Below the pieces are notes generated by a model, which was given only the letters and a program-made list of their open reading frames with translations, searched no databases and was not told where the DNA came from. The position numbers and the translations under genes were made by a program. Shown piece after piece: positions 10,827-21,769 of a stretch of DNA of 64,000 nucleotides; position 1 is the first letter of the stretch, and each line of letters opens with the position of its first letter. The DNA is from Ditylenchus dipsaci (taxonomy: Eukaryota; Nematoda; Chromadorea; Rhabditida; Anguinidae): assembly GCA_004194705.1 (NCBI GenBank), contig SADC01000153.1, forward strand, positions 124,001 to 188,000, read 5' to 3'.

Positions 10827-11330
10827 ACAATGTTATTTCGATGATTCCTTTTTCTTGTTTTGATTGTCCTTGTCCTAAATTCAAAAATAGATAGTTGAAC
10901 AAGCTTCTGATTTGCAATTCTTACCCTTTTAGCCCGCAAAAAAATGAAGACATTTTTAAGGCAATCGATTTAAAGTCCGCTCGATTTAGGGTCCCATTTT
11001 GGTCGGTTTGACCCGACTCACAACCCGAAGTTTTTTACGAACCCGACCCGAAACCCGACCCGAGAATTTCCAAAAACCCGTAACCCGACCCGAAACCCGA
11101 AATACTATGACGATAAACCCGAAACCCGACCCGACATTTACAAGTTCGCCAAAACCCGACCCGACAATGTCGGGTCGGATCGGGTTCCATCCCTAGCCAG
11201 GTGTGCACTATGGCGGGGGTTGCTATAGAGTAAGTTGACTGTATGGTGACCAAACAAAGCGTAATCGGGTGTGCACTATGGCGGGGGTGTGCACTATGGC
11301 GGGTGTACACTATGGAGGGAGTTGACTGTA

Positions 11331-11912
11331 TTTGGAAAATCGCCTTGAACGAGTACTTCACTGCCAGAGAACTATCAGGTCAATTCGGCGACATATTGCA
11401 TGCATATATGCAGCTTGGAGCAAACTGATTCGTGCCCCTCGGGAGACTCTTCAACTTTCACGAAATGGTCGTGAAGTGTCATTTTGACCGCGTTTCATCC
11501 TGAGTCAGAATTTTTTTTAAATTTTTTTAACGTGCCAAAAGTCGAAAACCAAAAAAAAACTTTTAAAATTGATTCCTATTATATGGTAGTGACCACGCAA
11601 TTGGAAGTTTGGAAGACCATATATAACACTCGATAGAACTTTAAAAATGCTAATTTGACATATACAGTTTTTTTCACGATAGGTCAGGTGGTCGAGTTGG
11701 ACTCTCTGTGGTTGCTTTTTAATTTTTTTACTTTTTTGTTAGCCACAAAAAATTTAACTGAAAAAATTTATGATCCAGATAAATAAATCAAAATAACAAA
11801 TTAATAATTTGCTCAAAATACACAGCACTATTTACCTGGTAGCCACTGAGTTAAAGTAGCACTTTGATAACACTGGCCGGCTGTTACCATGGTCTAGATG
11901 GTCTAGATTAAA
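11331..11912. other. Intergenic, nothing recognised
   Basis: AT-rich sequence with homopolymer tracts. I see no domain, TIR or RNA-like structure in it. Confidence 0.5.
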
Positions 11913-11920
11913 GAATAATT

Positions 11921-12320
11921 GGGCAAGAGAAAAATGTGCGAAATCAAATTGTTCAAATTTAATTTGTGCAAATTCAAATTGTGCAAATTCAATTTGTGCA
12001 AAAATCAGTTTGTGCAAATTCAGTTTGTGCCATCATTTACGAGGATTTTTTTAATGAACAGTCAAGGATTTTGTACTCGAAAGGTCAAAATATTAAGCTT
12101 CTGCAATGGGTGTGCAATGAGCTTTCATCGGTTGAAGCAGTGAGATGGCAAATGGACTGAATTTGTACCAACTGAATTTTGCACAAAATGGATTTGCACA
12201 AACTGATTTTTGCACAAATTGAATTTGCACAAATTGAATTTGCACAATTTGATTTTGCACAATTTGAATTTGCACAAATTGAATTTCCACAATTTGATTT
12301 TGCGCATTTTTCTCCTGCCC
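11921..12320. mobile_element. 400-bp MITE with TTGTGCAAATTC repeats
   Basis: The ends GGGCAAGAGAAAAATG and the complement of GGGCAGGAGAAAAATG are inverted, and an 8-bp duplication GAATAATT flanks it (11913-11920 and 12321-12328). Both arms are tandem TTGTGCAAATTCAA-type units. The 8-bp duplication suggests hAT mobilisation. A shorter relative with TTGCGCAAATTC units is at 63739-63848. Confidence 0.85.
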
Positions 12321-12405
12321 GAATAATTCACTCCCGCCACGAACCGTTTAAAATATTTATTGAAATATACACATTATATATTAAACGATAATGTAGTTAA
12401 ACAAG

Positions 12406-12472
12406 TGTTCGGATGGCGCAGTGGGTGGTGGGTCGGTGTGGCGACACTCTCGAGTTGGACCCTGTTATAGAA
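12406..12472 (+). repeat. tRNA-like sequence
   Basis: TGGCGCAGTGGG fits a Pol III A box, and GAGTTGGACCC about 45 bp on is a weak B box. There is no 7-bp acceptor stem, so this is a SINE-like remnant and not a tRNA gene. Confidence 0.4.
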
Positions 12473-13899
12473 AAAATACTCTTTGGAAAGGGGTATTTGG
12501 GAAATACTGTCATAACTAAATTGTAGCCCTTCAGCTGAAGTAAAACTTTGATAAGACTACTGTTTCCACATACTTCTTCCATAAGTTGATAATAACCAAT
12601 AAACCAACCAAATAATAACAATAAAACCAAATAACCAGTGCTGTGATAAAAAAAATTTTTCGGAAATTTTGATTTTTTATTAATGAAAATATCTATTTAT
12701 GTATGATTTTTTTCTGACGTTTTTTACTAGTCCAAACATCTTTAGAACTCCAAATACCGAAGCAAAGATTTTTGAACAATACTTCGTTGCCAAATTATGG
12801 TCAACTGTTGGACTCAAAAATTTTGAATGACCACTATTTTATTTTGGGTAATATGTCGCCGAAGAAGTATTTTTTTAATTCTGCATTGGGATTCGAGGGT
12901 TTTTTACACTGCTTTTCAAAGATTTTTTCAAACTGCAATTTGATTCAATTATCGACGCCAGTGTTGAGCTTCAAAAATTAGATACAATGATTTTCTTGTC
13001 CGAATTCCCGAAGTATACATTATACACAAACATGACAATATGGCGCCTGTGAGGACCCTTTTCACCTAACAGCTCAATAAAGTGAGCTTCTAACTAGGCC
13101 AAAATTGAAAAAAATAATTTTTTTTTTACAGTAAGAATAAAGATTATTCTCATGAATGACACATTTTTGGGTCTGCAAAACAAACATCAATCTTCGTTTT
13201 AGTGCTGATAATATTGGTAGACCAGCTGGTTGATCTTGCATCAACTCCTTTTCATTTTTTTGCAAAAAGCAAATAAAGAATGGGAGAGAAAGACTAACTA
13301 ATCAAGTCTAGTCATATGTATGTTCCTTATTCTTTCTTCAAAATGTTTCCTTTGTAAGCGATCCCTAAACTATCAGCAGGCACATCGCATTTTTTAATGG
13401 CCAAAAAATTGGGGCGGAACTTTGAGCACCGAGCAAAAGTGAAGTTTCAGTCAAAGACATTTTAAAAACTTTTGGTAGAAAATTTTTATCTTGATCCAAA
13501 CATTTTTCCACTTTTCAATTTTTATTTTACTTTCCTTTCTAATTTTCTCTTTTGTAATGCATTTTATTGCCTAAATTTTTTTGAAATTTTAAATTTTTTT
13601 GAAAAAATTTAAGGTGTAAAATGTCACGAAAAGGTTGGAAATTTTAAAATTTCCAATATTTTTACCATTTTCCAAATTTTTTTGTAAATTGGTTTCTGAA
13701 GGTTGAAATTGATTTGCTTTTTTCATCTTTTGTTATCCCTGCAATCTTCTTACTGTGTTGCCATGTAATGTGTCGATTTTCCAGTTTTAAAACGTTACGG
13801 ATAAAATACTAGAAAAGTTTTGGGCACAACTTCCTAAATCAATATTTTTTTAAATAAATTTCTTTTGAGTTTTCTAACTATATATCTACCCAAAGAAAA
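12473..13899. other. Intergenic, no gene recognised
   Basis: About 1.4 kb of AT-rich DNA with long T and A tracts. Open frames of 60-75 codons occur on both strands, but none has a domain, a splice context or composition bias that I would trust. Confidence 0.5.
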
Positions 13900-14580
13900 T
13901 ATGCTTACAAACTTCTCCACGTTCTACGGAGAAAACTCCCCTTGGCTTAGGGAAAGCCAGCGTATGTAAGCCGAAACTAAGACATGCCTTGAGCACTTTT
14001 TCTGGGGTCTAAGACTAATATTCATAGTTAATTAAAATACAGGCCTTCAAAAAACAAGTTACCTAAAATGTTTAACCAAATATTGCATTTATTTAACTAA
14101 GCTAGTGCATTTTTAACCACAAAACGAAAAATATTAATTCAGGTTAGTTTTATAGTTTTCATAGGTTCTCAAAACACATTACACATTGTCCATTTTTCTC
14201 AAGATTTGTCAGCTTTGCGGTTCAAAGCATCTTTAGCGTCAAACTAAATTTGCAAAATTCGGACTGTCTGATTAACAAAAGAAATTACAAAAGTGTAAGC
14301 GCTCATCTATGGACTCAACGAAATCAGCAATTAGACAAATTGGCTGCCGTCCACACCGGAGTAATCGGCTACCACCTGCAGAATTTTCGTCTTTTTAATT
14401 TGTTGGCTAGACCGCCTTTTGAAGTTCACTAATTCTGGCGCAATGGGACACCTAACCAATGGACTTGATTTTTTTATGTTTTCCAGCCAGTACTACATAC
14501 TCCAGCCAGGGACTTACTAGAGAGTTTGTAAGGCACTTTTCTCCAATGATCACTAGCGCTTCAGACGCAAATCTAGCAAC
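13900..14580. repeat. Diverged third copy of the A/B repeat
   Basis: 13925-14020 matches the CTTAGGG...GCCAGCGT block of copy A (about 310-390). 14255-14460 matches the block with TTTGTTGGCTAGAC (about 1725-1905). 14515-14580 matches the beginning of the unit (AATGATCAC). Similarity is patchy. The order end-then-start suggests that units once stood head to tail. Confidence 0.65.
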
Positions 14581-14791
14581 TATTCGATCACAAAAATGAC
14601 TGAAAAACAGCAAAGAGATCTAGGCAAACAAAAAAAATCGAAAAAAATTTTCCGCACAATATTTTTTTCATCATTGTTAGTGCTTGAAACATGCTTAGAC
14701 TCTGAAAAAAGAGGTTTTGGCTCCGTAGACAAAGTGAACTCCTGCAAATAAATTCTGCAACATAAATAAGAAACCTCTTGAAGGGGGGGGG

Positions 14792-15295
14792 GAAGATATT
14801 TAGGTTTGAAAAAGTGGCTTCCATGGCGCAGTGCGTAAGTGCTCGCGTTTTTGGCCCAAAATGGTGTTTTTTCAGTGTTACAGGTTCAATCCCACGTAGT
14901 GGCACACTTTTTTTTGGCTTGTTTGGCCACTTTAAAAGTAATTAGACTTTTTTGACACCAGATTCGGAATCAGCGACCCAAATTACCTCTAATAATTAGA
15001 ATTATTAGAATAGAATATAATTAGAAAAATTTTTTAGTGTTGCAGGTTCAAACCCACGTAGTGGCACCCATTTTTTTGGCTTGTTTGGCCAGTTTAGAGG
15101 TAATTTGGGTCGCTGATTCCGAATCTGGTGTCAAAAAGTCTAATTACTTTTAAACTGGCCAAACAAGCCAAAAAAAAGTGTGCCACTACGTGGGATTGAA
15201 CCTGCAACACCAAAAAAACACCATTTTGGGCCAAAAAAACGCGAGCACTTACGCACTGCGCCATGGAAGCCACTTTTTCAAACCGAAACATCTTC
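14792..15295. repeat. Palindrome with tRNA-like arms
   Basis: The left arm (14792 to about 14990) and right arm (about 15100-15295) are near-perfect inverted copies around a short AT-rich centre. Each arm carries ATGGCGCAGTGCGTAAGTGC (A box) and GGTTCAATCCC (B box), on the plus strand at 14815-14905 and the minus strand at 15178-15270. A third B-box half with GGTTCAAACCC lies near 15046. No acceptor stem closes, so these are tRNA-derived repeats. Peptides with 'MPLRGIEP' read from the antisense of the B box are artefacts. Confidence 0.8.
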
Positions 15296-18238
15296 AGGGC
15301 CCTTGCCGAGAAAATTTGTAAGGCACTTGTTCTCCAATGATCACCAGGCTTCAGCCTCAAATACAGCAGCTAATTTATCGGGACTTGGAGCTAAATCTTT
15401 GAGGGCTTGGATTGCTTTCATCTCCTTCAAAATATTAGTAAAATGTATATACATTCTCCACATTGGTCCATGTATTATGTCAAGGAACAAAAATTGAACT
15501 TACCACTGATTTCTCATTCTGCTGAAAAATTTATTATGTGAGCTCAAAAAATTGCGGCACTTGTGCACCCCGGGATGTTTCTTCCTTGTACCTCCTTCTT
15601 ATATTGACTGAAAATTGTGTTTTAATGCCCTTGCGTGCCCTTGCGTGCCCTTGCTTCAGGCTTAGGGGTAGGCCAGCGTCTATTTCCAGGGACTATAAAT
15701 TCTCTTACGCTTTTTTCCGGGCTCTAGGATATATTCCATAGGCTTTGGGTTAAAGCACTATTCACAGTTGATAGAAGAAAGGAGCACCTAGGTGCACAAG
15801 CTCCGAAACTTCCCCGGATAAAAAAAAAGACGCCGCTTACCTACAGAACTTTTGAATTTTCTTGATTGTTTGTGATAGTTGTTTCTATGTTGAGGTGAAA
15901 AGCGGATATACCTTTGGCATCTAGGCACTGGAACATTACGCCGCAATTAAAACAAACAACGGCGTAACGCCTGCATTTGTTAGTAGTTGTTAAAATATAT
16001 ACAATGAATTGTTCTAAACTATTTTCAGTGAATTTTTTTATTTAAACAGTATAATGAATAAGGTTTACATGTAAAGTTTTATATGAAAGATGGCTAAAGC
16101 TAAAAAATTGCAAAAGCATCGAGAGAAATTTTTTTCTATGAAAATTAAACGTCGATATTTAAATTTTTTGGCGTTCAATAAACGCCGGCTAAACGCCGAC
16201 GTTTAGCCGACGTTCCTAATTAATGAAAACAAACGCCGGCTGCCTGGCGTCAGAACAATCCTGAGTGTACTTCAGTATATCAGCTCTTTGCCAAAATAAG
16301 GGATTTTTTGCCTTGGTTTCGCTTTTGATTTTTTGTAATTTTTAGACTTAGGCGCATGTTAGGACAGACTTGGACATAAGACTAAAATAGTTTGAAAACC
16401 ATCCTAAAAAACACTAGCTTACCCTTACTTGAGCATTAAAAGTGCTAAAAAACAGCAGGAAGACCGAGGCAAAAAACAACCTTATTTGAGGACAAGGCCA
16501 GTTGATCTCTAAATGACTAAATGTTATGTTCTGTTATATGTTCTGCTTTTTATTGGTAATTATTAATTAGAAAAACCACTTGCTGAACGTTTTTAAGAAT
16601 GGCTCGAGTATCATTATCCTAAAAAAGCGAAAAATGTAGAAACCTTGATAGTTTTATAAGTTATGAAAATTTCAATTTCAAACTTATTTTTCATAACAGT
16701 AATTCATATAAAACAAGGATAAAGCTTTTTTATCCAATAGAAAAAGGGGTGCGTAGACGTTTAGGGGATTTTGTGACAAATGTCACAAAATCCACTAAAC
16801 GTCTTAACAGAACGCCAAGTTTGTACACATTCAAATTCATTCTTTTTAATGCACAGCCGTTTTCTGTGTTTGCTCTCCTAATTTTTCTCTTGAAGTCTCT
16901 TTTTGAGTCCTTTGATAAATTTTTACTAATTTATGGAGGCTAGGTATCATCGCTCAGGTGGAAGTGCTTAGGTAGTGGTACTTGGGTGGTGGTAGATTGT
17001 AGTTTCTAGGTGGTTGTACCTTAGTGGCAGTACTTATTTAGCAGTATCCAAGTTGTATATTAGACTATTTTTCGCAGTGCATCTGACTATGTGGGCAGAT
17101 AGACCATCTGGATGTCCCATGGACCAACTGAACCAGGTAGTCGTCCACTTGGATCAAATTTTTTTAATGTTTTCCGGGTTTCAAAACCTGTTTTCTGCAC
17201 TAATTCAAGCATTCTGAAGATAGTTGACAGTACTCAAATTATGTTTTGCAAGATTTACGAAAACTGTAAAAATACCATGTAAACGTAATTTCACTACTGT
17301 TAAACCATCTTTAGAATGCTTTAGTTAGTGCAGAAAACAATTTTTGGAGCTGAAAAACGTAAAAAAAATTCGATCCAAGTGGATGACCACTTGGTTTAGT
17401 TGGTGCATGGATTATTCAGTAAAACTAAGGTTAAATTTTAGAAAAACATGCATTAAAATTCTCTTAACGTTTTTATCTTATTTCAGCCAATTTAGGTTGA
17501 TATCCATTTGATCAGCTGGTACCCATTTCAGATTTTGGAGACCAAATGGGTAAAATCACAATTTTTGGTTTTACAAACCAATATTCGCTGACCAAATGAT
17601 CGAGGACCAAATGACCGGAGACCAAATGCCATCTAGTGCCAAAAGATACCGAATAACACGTAAAGGAACTTTGTAGTTGTTTTTGTGTCAAAGACCTTCT
17701 TATTCCAACTTTTTCTTCTCGTACCCTTCCTTTCTCCAGGTTCCTATAGTGTTCTCCCAGTAAAATTCTTCTTAATTACATTCATAGTGGTTAAGAGGTT
17801 ATAAGAGGTTATGGTCTGGTAGTTATACCATTAGTGGTCTTCATCAGATATCAGTGCCTAGGTGGCCCAATCCTGATGGTAATGCGATGGTACCCAGATG
17901 GAAAAACTTAACCAAACCCAAACCTGGAAAGCAGAAATTTCTTAAAAGTAAAAAATAATATACTTTTCCAACTTAAATTGTGTGAGGAATAAGGTTTGTT
18001 AGGACCAAGATCAAAATTTCACCCACGCAAACCCCAAAACGTGTGGTGGTTACCTCTTGGTCAGGTGGATATCCACCTGGATGGCCTACAAAATTAAAAT
18101 CTCTTAAGAACAAAAAATAAACTATTTTTTCTAATTTAAAATTATGTGAGGGATTGGGCCTGTTAAAACCTAGAAAGAAAACAGTTCCGAAATTATCTAA
18201 AAAACAAGATGAAAAAAGACCACGTCCAATTGCATAAC

Positions 18239-18244
18239 TTTATT
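18239..18244 (-). terminator. Poly(A) signal of the RPL11 pseudogene
   Basis: AATAAA on the minus strand 54 bp after the RPL11 stop codon. The captured segment therefore includes the gene's 3' end. Confidence 0.6.
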
Positions 18245-18297
18245 CCAACAACAACATGCGGGATATCAACAATTCAAATAACGCTTTAACGCTTGCG

Positions 18298-19011
18298 CTA
18301 ACCTCCTCCTTTGCGAGCTTTTTTCGGCTTGGGCGGCAATATCACTCCATCATACTTCTGCCTCGTCCTTGCCACAACGATGAGATGGACCCTGAAAATG
18401 AGGGCCATATATACAGATCGCTTAGACTAACCACAAAAATTACATACCACACGACCCTGAGCTCTGCGACGCTTAGCCACTCGACGACCAGCACGGTCAA
18501 GCACCACGTAGAAGTCCATTTCCTAGATCCCAATCGACGGGTCATACTTGATTCCCGAATCGATGTGCTCCTGAATGCCAAAGCCAAAGTTGCCTGTGTC
18601 CGAAAAGTTCTTACGATAGAGTTCGTATTCTTTGACCTGGTGGTAAAAAGTTAGGGAATAAAACATTGAATAAAGGCAAACCTTCGATCCGCAATCGATC
18701 ATTTCCTCAGCTTTCGGCCCTCGAACGGTGCAGTGGACGGAGATCTCTCTATACGACGACGAGCGGACTGTGTATCGAGCTCAGGAGAGAACCGGCGTTT
18801 GACCTGTCAACTGTTCCAGCACCTGAAATAGAGCAAATAGACGATCATAGATGTTATTTTAAGAAAGATGAGATACCTTTGCAGCTCGTTTTAGTCTGTC
18901 ACCAGATTCGCCAGCGCAGATATTGAGGCACAGCTTTTGGATCTTCAGATCTCGCATTGGGTTGGCCAACTTCTTTTCCTTTACTTTAGCGATTTGCTCA
19001 GCTTCACCCAT
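18298..19011 (-). pseudogene. rpl-11: Ribosomal protein uL5 (RPL11) pseudogene, introns retained
   Basis: RPL11 is a large-subunit protein at the 5S rRNA-binding central protuberance. Four exons on the minus strand have correct splice sites: 19011-18877, 18822-18682, 18636-18448 and 18391-18298. Recognisable blocks are [15 protein letters not shown] in exon 1, VLEQLTGQTPV and [12 protein letters not shown] in exon 2, [15 protein letters not shown] and KYDPSIGI in exon 3, and KYDGVILPPKPKK in exon 4. The total of about 186 codons is full length for eukaryotic RPL11. It is dead: in-frame TGA at 18783-18781, in-frame TAG in exon 3 (at the Tyr of GIYG), a loss of about three codons after TVRS, and a frame-changing deletion in exon 4. 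An acceptor (ATTTCAG) sits 12 bp before the ATG, as for a 5' UTR intron or trans-splice site. Retained introns mean it was copied as DNA, not from mRNA. Confidence 0.95.
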
Positions 19012-19671
19012 CTTTCTTGCTTTCTGAAATTGAGGAGTACAGTTAGCAATCATACCATAATTAACGCATATAAAATCATAACAAGCTGATATTTCACAGC
19101 AAGAACTTGACTTGGGAATTTACTGTGGGGGAATTTACCGTGGTGGGAATTTACCGTGGGGAATTTACCGTCGCCCCGTATAACACGGTTCTTACGCAAT
19201 TAGACTGAAAAAAATTGCAAAAAAATCAGCAGGGGGGACCAAGGCAAAATTAGCAGTTCGCCCCTTTTCGGACAAATGTCCAAAAGAGGGCGAAACGTCT
19301 ATGCACCGAAAAATTAAGAGAGCAAACATAGAAACCGGCTGTGCAAAAAAAATGAATTTGAATGTGTACAAACTTGGCGTTCTGTTAACACGTTTAGGGA
19401 TTTTGTGACATTTGTCACAAAATCCCCTAAACGCCCCTATGCCAGAAAAAGGCCTACCAGCGCATTACACTGCAAATAAAGCGGGGACCAGCAATTTAGC
19501 AAAAATCGTTGTTGTTTTCACTTGTCTTAACTCAAATCTGATATTTATGACTTTATACTACTTTTAAAGAGTATGCAGAAATTTTTCGTCAGATCAGATA
19601 GAACGTTGATAAAAAGCCTTAATTGTAGTGTAACGCGCTGGTATGCCCCTCTAAAAGCGCAAATCCTTTTT

Positions 19672-19880
19672 CTTGCATCAGATTTACTTTTTTTGCATCA
19701 GAAATACTTTTTTTTGCATCAGATATACTTTTTTTGCATCAGATTTTTTGCATCAGAAATACTTTTTTTTGCATCAGATATACTTTTTTGCATCAGATTT
19801 ACTTATTCTTGCATCAGATCTGTTTTTGCATCAGAAATACTTCTTTTTGCATCAGATTTACTTCTTTTTGCATCAGATAG
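19672..19880. repeat. Left TIR array of the MULE
   Basis: About ten tandem TTTTTGCATCAGA(T/A)ATAC units of 18-25 bp. The frame through them (KYFFLHQIYFF and similar) is a shadow and is not part of the transposase. Confidence 0.9.
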
Positions 19881-19905
19881 GCTGTTGTGCAGTGTTGCTC
19901 CAATA

Positions 19906-21014
19906 ATGGCCTCATTTTTCAGTGTCAATATGGACTTTTCAAATTTGGATGATGCCAGTATGCATTCTGTTCAGCAAAGGTCGTTGATAAGTGCTGAATC
20001 TGAAGTAGAAGCATCTCCGTCTCCGAAGCGCACTCGCCGAGGTGTCAAAAATGTCCCAAGGAAGCTTCTCAAAAATTCTCTGACCAAGCATCGTTTTTGA
20101 CTTGGTTTGAAGGTGAAAAACCGAAGTGGAAGCTGTAAGTTGTTCTTGCTTAGAATTTTCAGATATAAATATAAACTTTAGTATTGTGAGCCATCCAAAT
20201 GGGTCAGTCAAGATGGACACTTACGTTTGCAAGTTCAGACGCAAGAAAGGTTACCTTTGCCCAATGAAATGCTACGTTATTTTCGAAAATGATTCAATGG
20301 CTGTAAGGGTTGAAACGTCTATTGGAGAACATCGGGACGTAGAGGGTGAAAAAGCCAGTACACTTTGTGAGCAAGTCAAAATTCGAATCCAAGAAGGTTT
20401 GGCCAACAAACAGACAGCACTTCAAATATTGAAGAAGATGGCTGATGTAAGAAGATTGGTTTTTTAGCATTTTTCTCACATTTTAGTTGTTAAACATGAT
20501 TGGCCAAATATTCCTACTCAAAAGCAGGTCGAAAATCTCTTGTGGCGAGAGCGTCGAAAGCAGCATCCAGAGATGGAAAAGATGACAGCTGAAGATCTCA
20601 AACAATACGCTCTGAGAATGAATCAAGTTCCAGTGGATCTGGATGAAGTCTACGTCGTCGGATTTCATGTGTTAGAATCGCCTCCGCAAAAGCTGAGCTT
20701 TCACGTTGTCTGGTCTACTCCACGTCTAATGAAAAGACTTAAAAATCAGACCCTTTTCCAAGTAATTTTTTATCACATCAAAAGTTCTTTGGATTCTCTT
20801 TTTCAGATTGATTCCACGTACAAATTGGTGTGGCTGGCTTTCCCGTACAAGTTTTGGGTTTCTGATGTTGAAAAGAAGTTCTTTCCCTCTGGATTGGCTA
20901 TTGGTTCTGGCGAAAATATCGACACTTATAAGCGAATCATTCAAACTATTTATGAAGGCAATGAAAGATCGTGTGCAGCAGTATTGGCGGATGGATGTCA
21001 GGCCATATCCACAG
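19906..21014 (+). pseudogene. MULE transposase, truncated and frameshifted
   Basis: Transposase of the Mutator-like class. Segments: MDFSNLDDASMHSV (start at 19906 or 19930); FLTWFEGEKPKWK ending at a donor after 20134; exon 20182-20446 with MDTYVCKFRRKKGYLCPMKC, a Cys-containing N-terminal domain usual in MULEs; exon 20487-20761 with LWRERRKQHPEM; exon 20807-21014 with IDSTYKLVWLAFP (first catalytic Asp) and VLADGCQAI (likely second Asp). Introns are 40-48 bp. The frame shifts near 20040 (the FLTWFEGE segment is in another frame than the N-terminus) and the 20446/20487 join is out of phase. The third catalytic acidic residue and the C-terminus are missing after 21014, so it cannot be active. 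Confidence 0.85.
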
Positions 21015-21769
21015 GTAACTACTCAAATTTGTATCTTTTAAAAGTTAAATTCGAAGTCAAAATATGGATCAAAGAAAGCAGGTTGGAAGACCAAAAAAAG
21101 CTAGAAACATGTTAAGATATTGAATTTACAGAAGTCTCATTTTTTGCCATTGTTATTTTTGTTTGTTGTCAGTAAAAAATTTGATTTCCTCATTTAATCA
21201 AACTTCAAAATAAGGCCACTTGAGTAACTCCAAGGGACTGCCCTGAAGGTGGCCTCATATCGAGCATTTTGCAGATTTTCCTTGACGATCTTGATAGATG
21301 TATGTTAATGTAGTTAATTTTACTTGACTAAGTGTACGTATATGGTCCGGATAGTGTGTATTCATTTACAAGGTTGTCGATGATTTTACTTCAAAATATG
21401 ACATATAAATGCAGGTCGATGCAGTCAAACTCCATCGTGAATATCACCATCTGGATACTCCGACTTAGGTACCACTATCTGAGTCGCACACCTGGGTACC
21501 ACCAACTGGATACCCCACTTGTGTACTCCTGCCTAGGTAAAAATATATCGCAGACAATGTTGAGTAAACAGCAAAGAACCCGTGAAAATCGTGTAAAAAA
21601 TTAACGGGAAACTGGTGATCAACCTGAGTACATATCTTGCTCGATCTTCAGTAGTTTGGGTGGTTTAAGATGGTTTGAGAACTGTATAGACTGTATAGCT
21701 GTATACTTTGACTGTATAGTTTTATAACTGTATAGTTTGAGAACTGTATTGTAGAAAACTGTATATCTG

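Larger units (their letters stand above)
10001..11195. mobile_element. hAT deletion derivative inserted in a MITE
   Basis: The ends TAGGGATGGAACCCGACC and the complement of TAGGGATGGAACCCGATC are inverted. An 8-bp duplication GCCAGGTG flanks the element (9993-10000 and 11196-11203). Subterminal DNA at both ends is a degenerate ACCCGACCCGA array (10010-10170 and 11005-11190). Inside are a BED zinc-finger exon and the C-terminal hAT dimerisation segment, so it descends from an autonomous hAT element. Confidence 0.92.
9952..11328. mobile_element. MITE (CTCCCTCCATAGTG ends) split by a hAT element
   Basis: Begins CAGTAAACTCCCTCCATAGT and ends ACTATGGAGGGAGTTGACTG, with TA on both sides (9950-9951 and 11329-11330). 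Without the hAT insertion and one duplication copy it would be about 174 bp. The interior repeats TGTGCACTATGGCGGG. A right half of the same MITE remains at about 38040-38072. Confidence 0.85.
16748..19443. mobile_element. MULE-like TIR element carrying an RPL11 pseudogene
   Basis: About 135 bp at each end are inverted copies with scattered differences; both contain CGTTTAGGGGATTTTGTGAC followed by a self-complementary hairpin, then AACAGAACGCCAAGTTTGTA and a GCACAGCCG block. A 9-bp duplication AGAAAAAGG flanks it (16739-16747 and 19444-19452), with the single-copy site at 1426-1434. Long TIRs and a 9-bp duplication fit the Mutator/MULE class. There is no transposase inside. Instead it carries a host ribosomal protein gene with introns, plus about 1.4 kb of repeat-like filler (16880-18230) containing TGGTCGTCCACTTGG motifs. 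By structure this is a Pack-MULE-like element. Confidence 0.85.

Noticed and set aside
9949..11361. Gly/Phe/Arg-rich and Pro-rich frames
   Set aside because: They translate ACCCGACCC arrays of the hAT element. The real coding remnants there are the BED and C-terminal exons.
14815..14905. tRNA gene
   Set aside because: A and B boxes are good but no 7-bp acceptor stem or anticodon arm closes. It is a tRNA-derived repeat.
14588..15497. Protein-like frames with MPLRGIEP(V/A)T
   Set aside because: They are antisense translations of tRNA-like B boxes, a known annotation artefact.
16748..19443. Functional RPL11 locus
   Set aside because: Two in-frame stops and at least two indels are visible in the exons, so it cannot encode RPL11.
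19573..20100. A 175-codon frame starting MQKFFVRSDRTLIKS
   Set aside because: It begins in copy B flank DNA, runs through the MULE TIR array, and only its last part (from 19906) belongs to the transposase.
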